A DNA stretch of 64,000 bases from the NCBI GenBank assembly GCA_018806915.1, contig JAGKQI010000031.1:434001-498000 (forward strand), written 5' to 3'. This document shows, piece by piece, positions 31,192-40,352 of the stretch (position 1 is the stretch's first letter; the number at the start of each line of letters is the position of its first letter). The position numbers were made by a program, and so were the translations under genes. The notes under the pieces were generated by a model. The model was given only the letters and a program-made list of their open reading frames with translations. It searched no databases and was not told where the DNA came from. Source of the stretch: Phytophthora colocasiae (Eukaryota; Oomycota; Peronosporomycetes; Peronosporales; Peronosporaceae).

Positions 31192-32130
31192 ATGGAGACC
31201 ACAGACGCTACCCGCTTGCGAACGTGGGGAATGTGTGACGATAGCACAGTTGGGAGCGACTCAAGCGAGGAGGACAATGACATAGATGATGAGTGCATGA
31301 TCCATCGGGACCGTCGGAATGCCTATTCCAACGCACTTAAACTTAAAGTGCTAGAAGATATCAATGCTGGCATTAAAATTACCCATGCCGCGAGGCTACA
31401 CGGTATCAAGTCGAGGACAGCGGTGCATCGATGGACAAAGCAAGAAGCTGAAATAAGGGAGGCGTGCAGCAACAATAGACGATCTAAGTGTACGTTGGGG
31501 GGGCAGGGAAGAAACAATTTGTTTCCTCATTGCGACGAGCTCGTACAGTGGATCAAAGCCATGCGAAGAGATGACTTTCCGCTAAAAACCTCTCATGTAC
31601 TGGCGTTTCTTCGAGAAGAATACGGTACCTTCACAAGAGAATACCTAAAACAAAATTATGAGGCTGCTCTGCTTCAAGGTCTATTGTCGACAAGATAGAC
31701 TTGGAAGGGCGTCTAAATGAAAAGCCCCGCTGCCGAACGATCCGCCGAATCATCCGCCCTAAGCTCTCCTGGCCCTCTTGCGCTCTACGTCGACAATCTT
31801 AAGTGTCACGTTAGTATGGAGGCCCAGGAGGCGCTGGCTGCTTGGGGCACCGAGGTCGTCCCACTACCGAAAAACACGACTTCTGTTCTCCAGCCTCTTG
31901 ATGTTGGAGTTATGGGGCCCTTTAAGCAGAAGCTACGCGCCCTAACACTATCCTACGAGCTTACCATGATTGGATCAAGGAGCAATCTGCCACTCCGTGA
32001 ACGTCTTCTAAAGCTTCAGCGTCTTTCAGCTCCCGAGAAACGAAAGCTCCTCGTTGAGCGAGTGATTGCCGCATGGGACGCCGTCAGTGAAAGTAGCATA
32101 AAGAGAGCTTGGCATAAAGCTGGATTGTAG
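31192..32130 (+). pseudogene. Pogo-like transposase remnant (HTH part + DDE_1 end)
   Basis: A first frame to 31698 holds a helix-turn-helix DNA-binding region of pogo/CENP-B type (ALKLKVLEDINAGIKITHAA, SRTAVHRWTKQEAEI) and a second helical part (FPLKTSHVLAFLREEYG). It begins from ATG 31192 or possibly upstream. A second frame 31717-32130 encodes the end of a DDE_1 nuclease: LALYVDN, which supplies the second catalytic Asp, and LQPLDVGVMGPFK, the third. The region carrying the first Asp is missing, so the enzyme is dead. The element lies between two dioxygenase copies. Confidence 0.8.
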
Positions 32131-32215
32131 ATCAATTAGGACAGGGGACGTCAACAGTCTGTTGCCTTGGAACCCTGGCACCAAGGTCACTCGTCAGTGA
32201 TTAACTTTACCATTT

Positions 32216-32290
32216 TGGCCATGGGGGGAATTGAACCCTCGTCACTTTATCAAAAAATAGAAGTCACTACCGGTTGAGCTATTATGCGAC
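32216..32290 (-). other. tRNA-like sequence (A and B boxes), possible SINE/tRNA relic
   Basis: On the minus strand TAGCTCAACCGG fits an RNA polymerase III A box and GGTTCAATTCC a B box, at normal spacing for a tRNA. Acceptor and D stems do not pair properly, so it is not a functional tRNA. It lies inside the pogo-like element near its right end. Confidence 0.45.
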
Positions 32291-32458
32291 TATTTATTTG
32301 CCCCAAGGTTCATTTTATTGTGCATGTCTCGATTATATTTGACGTAATCGGATTGGCTATATATCTAAAATGGCTACAAGCGTCACACATTTGTGTCCGT
32401 ACCCATCGCTATACAAAAGAAAAACCTAACGCGTCACATCTTTCCGTCCAAATCTGTA

Positions 32459-32852
32459 ACGAATACTATGCATATGCGCAGACAATTGAGGTCCAACGCG
32501 TGGGTACTCAGCATTTTGTGAATGTAGTGTGCTGTCTCAACGCCCGTTTACATCCCGATTGAAACAGCTTTCAGCAGCAGATCGAATTCCTACGTCAGTG
32601 TTGGTTCCTCGCACATCTTGGCGGTTGTAGGATTTGAGCCGTTATTGACGACATCTGCTGTTTAATTTCCGCCTGCCACGACTGGCGGGATATGCTGTGC
32701 ACGGCCTGTTCATGCTGACAAAAGATGAATGCCACGACCAGAACATCCGAACACATACTGGACATGACGTGAGCCACATTCAGGAGACGCTGCACAACCT
32801 TCAGCGACACCACCATGGCACCACCCTCGGAAAAGCAGCTCGACATCAATCC
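32459..32852. other. Intergenic / upstream region of the 32958 gene
   Basis: No gene is supported. From about 32830 it matches the upstream flank of the split copy at 29042-29228, in inverse orientation. Confidence 0.5.
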
Positions 32853-32866
32853 TCATTTCCAATTCG
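32853..32866 (+). promoter_or_regulatory. Oomycete initiator-like core promoter
   Basis: TCATTTCCAATTCG, about 95 bp before ATG 32958, same as in the other copy. Confidence 0.5.
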
Positions 32867-32957
32867 GCGAGCTTCCGCCCAACACCACCAGAACACCGGA
32901 GCACAAACTCACCCAGTGCACCCCCACGACTTGCAACCTTCCCAATCTCAAGCAACC

Positions 32958-33839
32958 ATGATCCGCTCTTCCCTCGCCCTCCTCGCCGTCACTGCTGTGC
33001 TCGCCGCACTCAACCTCCCTGATAGCGCGAGTGCTCATGGCGGACAACCCGCACACGCCCGCACGCCCGAACGACTGGAGCAACGCCGTCTCTTCATGGC
33101 CGAGGGTAAACGCTCACTCAAGGACTGTGCCAACTCGGACACCTCCCGCCGACTGCAAGAACGTGCCGTGGCTCGCCGAGCTGCTAAGGCCGACAGTCTC
33201 CGTGCAGAGCGCCGCCAGCGCCGTCGCCTCGACCTTGACACGGTACTCGCCACCAGCCACAAGTCCAACCTCACCGGTCTCACGGCCAACACGAACGCCA
33301 GCGAGCTCTTCGGAGACGACGTCAAGTGCATCCTTGAGCCAGAAGTTACGCAGGGTCCGTACTACGTCAACGGCGAGTTGGTGCGTTCCGACATCCGCGA
33401 GGACCAAGAGGGTGTCGATCTGTACGCAGAGATCCAGGTCATCGACGTCAACACGTGCGAACCCGTGGAGGGTCTGTACCTCGACTTCTGGCACTGCAAC
33501 GCCACGGGTGTGTACTCGGGCATCGTGGCCAGCGGCAACGGCGACAGCTCCGACACCACCAACGTCGACAAGACGTTCCTGCGCGGACTCACGCCCACGG
33601 ACGACGACGGTGTGGCGTCCTACACCTCCAAATTCCCCGGTCACTACACCTCCCGCGCCACGCACATCCACATCCTCGGTACGTACAACGGCACGCTGCT
33701 CGAGAACAACACGTACTCGGGCGGATACGCGTCGCACGTCGGACAGCTCTTCTTCGACCAGGACCTCATCTCGGAAGTCGAGCTCACGGCTCCTTACAGC
33801 ACCAACACGCATCCAATGCTCTTGTGTGAACTAACTTAA
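32958..33839 (+). pseudogene. Secreted intradiol dioxygenase with inverted 3' end
   Basis: ATG at 32958 (293 codons). Signal peptide 1-26, basic pro-region to ~90, then the catalytic domain with likely iron ligands Tyr185 (TGVYSG), Tyr229 (FPGHY), His235 and His237 (THIHI). After STNT at about 33810 the frame enters unrelated sequence (HPMLLCELT, TAA). The missing ~110 C-terminal residues are found on the opposite strand at 33990-34436, so an inversion of about 620 bp removed them from the frame. All four metal ligands remain, so a shortened enzyme might still fold, but the conserved stretch after the break is lost. Confidence 0.85.
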
Positions 33840-33989
33840 CATTCTTTGCGGAGTAGCAGCAGCTTCGTACTCAGATAAAATACCTAGCGAAAGAGTGCTG
33901 GAAGCAAGTGATACATGTAGGATAAATTCAGTGAATACATGTATATCCAAGAAACAAAGTGTGTTATGCTTGGTTTGTGAAGTTGCTGA

Positions 33990-34436
33990 CTAACGGTGTC
34001 GGCGCACATTGCATGATGGCTCAGATGCCTCTGCTCCAACACTGCCGGAAGTAGAACTCTGGATCGTTTCGGTTGTAGTGCTCTGAATGACGACGGTTTC
34101 CGAAGAAGCGCCACCAAAGCTTCCACCGGGACCACCAACAGATCCACCAAAGCCACCCATACCAGAACCACCACCGAAACCACCCATGCCAGAACCACCG
34201 CCCATGCCACCGCCCATCGTGGTGCTCGTCGAGTCGGCCATGACACCTCCATCCGCCGTCAGAGTTCCAGCGGCGGTGATCGTTTGTGCACGAGTCATAT
34301 CCACACCCACGGAGATCCACGCCAACACGCCGTCCGACACCGAGTCACCCAGTAGTACGTACTCGAAGAAGGGGTCGAAGTCCTCGGCAGCCTCCTCGGA
34401 CAGGATGGAGTCATCGGCGTTGGTCGTGAGTTCCTA
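33990..34436 (-). pseudogene. Inverted 3' end of the dioxygenase gene
   Basis: Read on the minus strand from about 34436 this begins at the point where the plus-strand copy breaks (ELTTNADDSILSEEAAEDF) and continues through the Gly/Met-rich region to a distinctive C-terminus (TVVIQSTTTETIQ...SCNVRRHR, TGA at 33990). It is longer than the C-terminus of the other copies and may represent the ancestral end. Confidence 0.85.
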
Positions 34437-34521
34437 GGATATAGAATCCATTTCAGTCAGAGTATATCCACCCTCCTCGTGTCGTCTCAGACACCATTAG
34501 CACTTTTAGACAATTGGTATT

Positions 34522-34577
34522 AGCTGGAACTCTTCTTGTCTTCCTCCTCGTTACCAGCCGATCTCTTCACATACACC
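34522..34577 (-). pseudogene. Fragment of the GyrI-like gene C-terminus
   Basis: Minus-strand coding for VYVKRSAGNEEEDKKSS, matching the better preserved fragment at 37190-37290 (VYVKRPTGNEEEDKQSV). Only about 18 codons remain. It directly abuts an RXLR fragment on the other strand. Confidence 0.5.
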
Positions 34578-34673
34578 TGCTGAACGACAATGAGCTCGAG
34601 TGCCTGGCAAATGAAGGTGACGTCCACGGATAAAGTGTTCAAGATGCTCAAGCTGGACGACGTCATTCAGTTT
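34578..34673 (+). pseudogene. Fragment of an RXLR effector gene
   Basis: About 95 bp matching the first W/Y module of the 56847 gene (NELE..AMKVTSTDKVFKMLKLDD in a broken frame). No signal peptide or RXLR motif is present. Confidence 0.65.
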
Positions 34674-34805
34674 TAGCTCAAAAACAAATTACAATTTGTG
34701 GCTGCCTCTGATTGGTCAAAGATATCTGAAAATATTTTCTTGAAGATAAGCCGAGATTGGTTTTGTCCGTTTTTTGTGCTCCCGAAACACTCTCTTCACC
34801 AGCGG

Positions 34806-34834
34806 GCCATGAGCCGCTGCCAGCGGCTCATGGC
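34806..34834. repeat. Perfect hairpin, 13-bp stem
   Basis: GCCATGAGCCGCT-GCC-AGCGGCTCATGGC: a perfect 13-bp stem with a 3-nt loop, GC-rich against an AT-rich surround. Confidence 0.8.
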
Positions 34835-35278
34835 TAAGCACACTTACACCGATCGACAGAATGCAACGACCACTTTCCCGCAGGTGCAAAGTCTGTTCGG
34901 CGCGTGTAGACTGGTTATGTGAGAGCGAATTAATATCGATTTTGGTAAAAGATAGAGAGCAGCTGTATTTTGCACTAAAAATTGCACTAGTGACGGTTTA
35001 ATGGATTCCCAGGCTGAAATGGCACGCTTTATCGTAGCCAAGCGCTCTCCTTTCGCCGTCGTAGCAGTAGCTGTTGCTCTTGCGTAGCTTTGCGTTGGCT
35101 TAGCCCCTCTATAGCTTAAAAGGACACGTCGTTTTTCTTGTATTGTGTAGTGCATGCGGCGTTGTTTGGCTGGCGCGTACACCTCGTCAAGGAGGCCTGT
35201 GTGTGGCAACCTCCTTTGCTTCCTGCAATACTGTCGCGGGTGGTGGGGGCTGCGAGGACTCCTCGTCCGCTTCCTCCA

Positions 35279-35329
35279 TTTTATCGAGTGGCTGGTGGAG
35301 ACCTCCGTTTTATCGAGTGGCTGGTGGAG
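35279..35329. repeat. 22-bp direct repeat, period 29
   Basis: A unit with core ATCGAGTGGCTGGTGGAG occurs exactly at 35279-35300 and 35308-35329, about 190 bp before RXLR gene 1. Confidence 0.75.
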
Positions 35330-35515
35330 TTTTATTTTAGCGATTGAACGCTGCATCGGGCAATTTGATTGGTTGATAACAAAATGTGCACACAATTTTA
35401 TATCACAGGCGCCCTTTTTATATGGACGCTGCATTCTGTCGATCGGTGTACTCTGCGAATCGCTCGACAACGAATCTCTGGCTCTCCTGCGATCAAGAAG
35501 ACTGTATTGTAAGAC

Positions 35516-36508
35516 ATGCGGTTCTTTTGCGTTGTATTCTTGACGGCCGTTATTGCACTGGCAAGTGTCGATACTGCACGAGGGCAATCGAAATTGAGCA
35601 ACTCCGACTATCCAACAGTTGTTCATCCCATTGCCAATTCCGCCTACACTCAAGACACGAGGCTGCTAAGAACCGATGCGACAAAATACGATGAAGATGA
35701 AGAGAGAGCGATAGCGCTTCCTTCCGGACTGTCGAATGCTTTCTCAAAGATCAAGAACTGGTTCTCGAATTTCATCTCGAAAATCAAACTTTCGTTCGGC
35801 GAGAAGCGGAAACTCAACGCATGGCTGAAGCAAGGTAAAACGCCAGACGAAGTGTTCGAGATCCTCAAACTCGATAAAGGGACCGAGGGGCTTTTGGGCA
35901 GCCAGAACTTACGAACTTGGAGTGTGTTCATGACCATGTACAACAAGAAGAACCCGACCAAAATGGTGAATATGCTCGGGACGCTCACCAAATACTACGG
36001 GAATGAAGCTGTCGCTGTGCTGCTGGAGACGTCACGTCAAGGCAAAACGCTGTCGCTTGCGAATAGGTTGCAGACTCAGCAATTGACAGGTTGGGCTCAG
36101 AATGGATTGAACACGGACATTGTATTCCAGATACTCCGAGTGGGTGAGGGGAATGTGAAGACGTTCGTTCAGAACAGAGCCTTGAACGTGTGGGTCTACT
36201 ATTTCAGGCAAATGAATTTCTACAATAATGGCTGGGGAGCAGAGCTGACGAAGAAGTTGCTGACAGTTTACGATGATATTCCGATGGCGAAGGCGTTTGC
36301 AGTCGCAAAAACTGACCCGGGCACGAGATATATAGCGTCTCAACTGCAGCGTTTCCAGTTCAAGAAGTGGCTAGAAGATAAACTTACGCCAGCAGCACTC
36401 CTTGAAAAACTCAAGATGGATAAGACAAAATTATCCTTCGAACCTACACTCGAGGTCTACGTCGCCTACAGTGCATTCTACAAGGCGTACTCCAAGGCAG
36501 TCCGATGA
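35516..36508 (+). CDS. RXLR-dEER effector 1 with tandem W/Y modules (330 aa)
   Basis: ATG at 35516. Signal peptide ~1-23 (MRFFCVVFLTAVIALASVDT...), RLLR at residues 49-52 and DEDEER at 59-64: the canonical host-translocation architecture of oomycete effectors. The rest is helical with about three W/Y-type modules (AWLKQGKTPDEVFEILKL...LRTWSVFM; WAQNGLNTDIVFQILRV...LNVWVYYF; WLEDKLTPAALLEKLKM...YVAYSAFY), predicted to act inside plant cells by protein binding. Intronless, TGA at 36506-36508. A paralogue of identical length starts at 41366. A GyrI-like gene starts 68 bp downstream, and an ATG at 36505 overlaps the stop. The plant target is unknown. Confidence 0.93.
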   Translation: MRFFCVVFLTAVIALASVDTARGQSKLSNSDYPTVVHPIANSAYTQDTRLLRTDATKYDEDEERAIALPSGLSNAFSKIKNWFSNFISKIKLSFGEKRKLNAWLKQGKTPDEVFEILKLDKGTEGLLGSQNLRTWSVFMTMYNKKNPTKMVNMLGTLTKYYGNEAVAVLLETSRQGKTLSLANRLQTQQLTGWAQNGLNTDIVFQILRVGEGNVKTFVQNRALNVWVYYFRQMNFYNNGWGAELTKKLLTVYDDIPMAKAFAVAKTDPGTRYIASQLQRFQFKKWLEDKLTPAALLEKLKMDKTKLSFEPTLEVYVAYSAFYKAYSKAVR

Positions 36509-36576
36509 GTGTAACATGGTTTGGAGTCCTATACATAAGCGGCAGAATCTTTTGCGACTACTCGCTGGTTGGCAAG

Positions 36577-37091
36577 ATGTCGGAGTGTGAAGCTGTTGTT
36601 GCTGCTGCTGTTGAAGCTGTAGGGAACCCGCCAGTCATTAAGAATCTTCCAGAAGTGCGGGTGTTGGCTCTACGTGCTGTTATCCCTAACTACCGAGCGC
36701 AAAGGACATTGTGGGATCAAGTTCTAGTATTTGCCAGAGCTCAAGGCCTCGCCATTGCTGGGCCATGCTTGACTATCTACTATGACGAAACGACCCAAGA
36801 TGAACCAGTGAGGCAGCTCTGGGAACAATCGACAGTGTACGATGAACAATTGACGCTGTCGCTGCCGCGTCTTCATCTACTTGAGCATCGTTGGCGATAG
36901 GGAGACACACCTCAGCGTCGACATCTTTCTCCTTGTAGCCTCTGAACCCTTCGTACAGGAAGCTCTACGAATGGATCGGTAAACAAGGGCTTCGTTCGAA
37001 TGCGCCGGTGCGAGAGGTTTACCTCCGCATGAACATTGAAGACACAAGCGAGGAGTCCTTCGTGACGGAGATCCAGCAGTCAGTTGCATAA
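36577..37091 (+). pseudogene. GyrI-like effector-binding-domain gene, copy 1, with internal inversion
   Basis: ATG at 36577 (MSECEAVVAAAVEAV). The sequence PEVRVLALRAVIPNYRAQ, LWDQVLVFARAQGL and GPCLTIYYD matches the first lobe of the GyrI-like/AraC-effector-binding fold. RLYEWIGKQG-type LYEWIGKQGLRSNAPVREVYL matches the second lobe, with stop TAA at 37089-37091. Between them about 150 bp (36789-36941) is inverted relative to copy 2, so the frame ends at 36900 in reversed sequence. The domain usually binds small molecules and is not an enzyme. There is no signal peptide. Position 68 bp after an RXLR gene suggests a linked unit. Confidence 0.75.
36789..36941 (-). repeat. Inverted segment inside GyrI-like copy 1
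   Basis: Reverse complement reads GGCTACAAGGAGAAAGATGT... then DAEVCLPIANDAQ coding, which in copy 2 is in the sense direction across the element B' insertion (42640-42678 and 54636-54755). Confidence 0.8.
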
Positions 37092-37189
37092 AGCAGAAAG
37101 CTTTCAACTCAAGATCATTGAAAAATGGCAGTAGGAATTTCTCAAATTGCACACTGTCCTCTCCCTTCCAGAGATCATTTCCCCTTCTT

Positions 37190-37290
37190 TCAGGCAATTG
37201 GTAGCTGGATCCCCGTCACACTCTGTTTGTCTTCCTCCTCGTTGCCAGTAGGTCTCTTCACGTACACTTCACTTTCGTAGACCATGATGA
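37190..37290 (-). pseudogene. GyrI-like gene C-terminal fragment (copy 3, minus part)
   Basis: Minus-strand coding ESEVYVKRPTGNEEEDKQSV...IQLPIA with TAA at about 37190. It corresponds to the last strand and tail of the GyrI-like domain (REVYLRMN...TEIQQSVA in copy 1). It sits head to head with the N-terminal part that starts at 37284. Confidence 0.6.
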
Positions 37291-38250
37291 TACGATCAGT
37301 GGCTTTCTCTGTGAGTGCTTTCGTTGCGGTCTGTTCTACCGAACTGCCGAGCGCAAGGAGAGAAGCTCTTCGCATTCTCCCAGACAGGCTACAGGACCAA
37401 CACTCGCTATCAACTACACGCAAAATGGCAGACAGCAGGGTTGTGAAAAATAAGATTGTTATTTAATTGAGCCCCAAGACTCGGGTCAATCAATAATTTG
37501 TTTATTGCAATTTTGTTTTCAATCATATTATCGAGCTCTGATTGGTAGAAAACCACCAAACCGTAACATTAACCCAAGCTCGCTAAAGCTTTGCGAGAAC
37601 TTTAACTACACCGCTTTCAAAGCGTGGCGCTTTAACGACGATGGCTTGTGGGCTGAGGTATTTCGCAGTTAGTGTGAACTCCTTCGTAATGGCATCAAAC
37701 AGACACCGCACGTCCAATATAGTCGCATGTTGGGTCTTGCAGAAATTTGCAAAGTGAGGAGACTGCTGGGGTGTCGAGCGCTACCTCAGAGCTGTCTTGT
37801 CGAAGCTGTTTACGTCGTACAGGCCCAGAAGACCACTGCTTGCTCATTATTAATGTGTTAAGAGTACTCAAGTAGCTCGTGACTTAACGATAACGTGCAG
37901 AACGCGAGCTAAACGCCACAGTGAAATGGAGGATTATTTGGATGTGATTGAGACCTCGCTCAATCAATAATTTAGTGTGTTTTAATTGAATTATTTGAAA
38001 GTCAAATTGTTTTTTTTTTCACAACCCTGGCAGACAGACCGACGTAGAGGTGGAAGTGTGTCTCCTCATTGCAGAACGCTCAAGTTCCAGAAGAAGCACC
38101 GTTCACTGTCCGAGATGTACCTGGACGCCATTTGTCTGGATTACAATGCGCCAAAGTGTCCCCACCCTTATGAAATTGCCAAAAATCGGCACTTGCACAT
38201 CACCGCAACTAAGACCACACTGCACACAAACACACAGATACAAGGTGCGC
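37284..38250 (+). pseudogene. GyrI-like gene N-terminal part (copy 3) interrupted by a MITE
   Basis: Plus-strand pieces 37284-37435 and 38038 to about 38250. They match the minus-strand fragment at 54849-55110 (VLSLRSVLPNYRAQGE..., TLAINYTQNGRQTDVEVEVC, VPFTVRDVPG) but carry small indels that break the frame. A 594-bp hAT-type element is inserted at GCAGACAG. The end after VRDVPG is unrelated sequence. Confidence 0.6.
37436..38029 (+). mobile_element. Non-autonomous hAT-type element (MITE), 594 bp
   Basis: Terminal inverted repeats CAGGGTTGTGAAAAA...TTTTTCACAACCCTG and an exact 8-bp target duplication GCAGACAG (37428-37435 and 38030-38037), typical of the hAT superfamily. Internal sequence is AT-rich and non-coding, with TCAATCAATAATTT repeated near both ends. 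Confidence 0.88.
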
Positions 38251-38600
38251 ACTAGACTGTCTGGTACATCGTACTCGGGAGGGTGAGCACCTGCACTAGT
38301 CAGTAGGCTTCATACGTCAGCCTAAGTCTTCGGAGTCCCAAAAGCGATGGTATGACAAGCTTACTATGCTCTGTTACTGCTCGTTCTTTCATGACCATGA
38401 CGCTCGTCATTTGTGCACGACTTGTATACCCGGGATTATAACTGCGGACGGTTTTCACGCGAGATAGTTTTCACTCGAGATAGTCCAGAGTGGGTGAAAA
38501 GAAGATGCTGTCACATCATTGTTCGAGGCAAGATGAATGAGAATACATAGCTGCAGGCCAAGTAGGGTGCAACGTGGACATGTGGGAAAGACAAAAGGAG
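38251..38600. other. Intergenic region upstream (3' side) of the tRNA
   Basis: I see nothing coding. The AAAA at 38593-38596 is the pol III terminator (TTTT on the minus strand) of the tRNA. Confidence 0.5.
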
Positions 38601-38672
38601 AGCCCCCAGGCGGGATCGAACCACCGACCTTTCGCTTACGAAGCGAGTGCTCTACCACTGAGCTATAGGGGC
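38601..38672 (-). tRNA. tRNA-Thr (anticodon CGT)
   Basis: 72-nt cloverleaf on the minus strand: acceptor GCCCCTA/TGGGGGC pairs fully, D arm GCTC-AGTGGTA-GAGC, anticodon loop TTCGTAA with anticodon CGT, T arm GGTGG-TTCGATC-CCGCC. A and B boxes are canonical, there is no intron, and TTTT follows within 10 bases. One anticodon-stem end pair (C-A) is mismatched. Confidence 0.9.
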
Positions 38673-38691
38673 CTACGAATCAACACATCAC

Positions 38692-38740
38692 AAACGCAAA
38701 AACGCAAAAACGCAAACACGCAAACACGCAAAACGAACAA
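38692..38740. repeat. Short tandem repeat AAACGCAAA-type
   Basis: Five imperfect copies of an 8-9-bp unit (AAACGCAAA / AACACGCAA) directly upstream of the tRNA 5' end. Confidence 0.7.
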
Positions 38741-38879
38741 CCACATACCGGAACGGAACGCAACAAACACACAACCTACTTCCAATGGCGCGACACAACT
38801 CCACCTCACCTCACCTACATGCACTACATTGCAAACTCGATGCCAGTTCGACTATTACCTCCGACGTCTACCTTTCATG

Positions 38880-39510
38880 GCTCGCGTTCATGCGATGAAT
38901 TCCAGCATCGAGTCGAGGTCGGAACTAACGTAACTTCTATCACGTAAGAGTCTTTGGCTAAGACGACTACGTTCACCGCTGATTTCATTGTCAATTCTGG
39001 TGGAGAGAGGTCATTTCGCGCTGGGGTCACTGAAATATTCTCGAACTGAGTGACAAGAGCTGCGCCAAAACTCCTGCTGACCGACAATGAGCTCGAGTAC
39101 CTGGCGTTGAAGTTGACTTCCACGGATAAAGTGTTCAAGGTGCTCAATCTGTGGACGGTATTCTAAAAATTCCAACCCGAAAGTATTTGCCAATTTCATC
39201 CGCAAAACTTACGCGAAGGATCCAAAGCTCTACCCTGGTAGTCAAATTCTCTGAGGCTGTCAAGAAGACGGAGAAAAGCGTCAAGATGCTCAAGCTGCGC
39301 AGTTCATCAAGTGGTTTCATGCAGGTTTGCGACTTGCTCAAGCTTTAGCATATTACAGCGTACAAGGATAAATTCCAAGATATAATATGCTTGAGCCATT
39401 GCGTCTTCAGGAGTTGGGGGAGCCGTTCGGCAACCATGTCCTGCCAGAATTCGATACATATCCACTGTATGCATGCGATATTCAGAAGCTGTCGAACTGG
39501 TGTTCCACAT
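38880..39510 (+). pseudogene. Degenerate RXLR effector gene (relic a)
   Basis: From about 38985 the sequence follows the RXLR3 gene: a GGERSFRA EER-like stretch, AAPKLLLTDNELEYLALKLT and STDKVFKVL, with stop codons and frame changes throughout, ending near 39385. The flanks from 38890 to 39510 are shared with relic b at 55210-55970. It cannot encode an effector. Confidence 0.7.
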
Positions 39511-39612
39511 GTACATCGATTGTTGCTTGGTTCCCTTAAAAGTATAATGAGAGAGTGAAAGTAGTCTTTTTAACCTTATTAGCTATTCTTTCTGTAAGTC
39601 TATTTAACCTTA

Positions 39613-40352
39613 TTAGCTATTCCTTCTGTAAGTGCCACGGTGCCGGTGGTCAATCGGAATCTTCTTGGGCACCATCTGAATCAAGTCAATGGCATTCTGC
39701 TTTCGGTATCTGCGCTTAGCATACTCCGGCTCCAGAAAAATGCAATCGAGTGATATTCTTGACGTACGCACCGCCGCAGTGAAATGTGTCCGCACGCATG
39801 ATCAACACGTCCCCCTTGTCGAAAGTGACTTTTTCCTCATCCGCTTCCAAAGCTACCTGCCTGTTCCAGCCGTACGAGACGATGTGGCTATCGTCCTCCA
39901 GTCCTAATAGCACGGATGCTGGCAAACCGCTATACTCATACAGGTCGTGCTTTGATGAGATCCGCCCGAAATCCCTGTGAACAGCCTGCATTTCACCACC
40001 CGCAAACGACCTGATAAACGTGAAGTCTGGTGTGGAGTCCGAAAAAAATGTTTGACAGCCTTCACTGATCAAGTCATACAAAGCGCTCGCCTTGGCCTCC
40101 GGTACTTTAGCAGTCTGTCGCGCTATCCATCTTGTTCCTCAGCCCAAACAAGCGGTTCCAGCTACTTGCGTCCAGTCCGTTAGCCGTCTCCAACAGAGCG
40201 TCGCACACCTCAGACTCGACGTATCGGAATAGCCGAATATAATCTTTCGAGTTTAAGCGGTGCTGCTGCGGAAGAACGTCCGGGAACGGCTGCAGTAGCG
40301 AGTCTGATTCCATTGTTGCCTGCACTTCCTGCTCCAGCCCCGCCAACTCCAT
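39613..40352 (-). pseudogene. 2OG-Fe(II) oxygenase-like gene with two frameshifts
   Basis: ATG at 40352 (MELAGLEQEVQATMES). The middle part has an HRDF segment (His-x-Asp of the iron site) and FHCGGAYVKNITRLHFSG, which supplies the distal His and an Arg likely to hold 2-oxoglutarate. This is a phytanoyl-CoA-hydroxylase-like fold arrangement. The C-terminus is basic (YAKRRYRKQNAIDLIQMV), stop 39613. The frame shifts near 40115 (one base) and within a T run near 39740, so three frames are needed. Either it is a recent pseudogene or the T run is a sequence error. Substrate unknown. Confidence 0.6.

Larger units (their letters stand above)
31055..32456 (+). mobile_element. Pogo/Tc1-mariner-like DNA transposon, internally deleted
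   Basis: 1,402 bp bounded by perfect 20-bp terminal inverted repeats, CAGATTTGGACGGAAAGATG at the left end and its reverse complement ending at 32456. TA dinucleotides flank it (31053-31054 and 32457-32458), the TA target duplication of the Tc1/mariner superfamily. It carries the two ends of a transposase with the middle missing, so it is non-autonomous. Confidence 0.88.
34674..35515. other. Upstream region of RXLR gene 1 with hairpin and tandem repeat
   Basis: No gene is supported. 34725-34790 is similar to 41215-41280 upstream of RXLR gene 2 (TCTTGAAGAT..., CCC(G/A)AAACACT), suggesting shared promoter ancestry. It also contains a 13-bp hairpin (34806-34834) and a 22-bp direct repeat (35279-35329). 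Confidence 0.5.

Noticed and set aside
34844..35653. 269-codon minus-strand ORF overlapping the start of RXLR gene 1
   Set aside because: It runs antisense through the RXLR signal-peptide region, has no domain and no promoter, and the analogous region of RXLR gene 2 does not preserve it.
38692..38740. Regular short repeats considered as a CRISPR-like array
   Set aside because: Units are 8-9 bp without spacers, in a eukaryotic context beside a tRNA; a simple tandem repeat.
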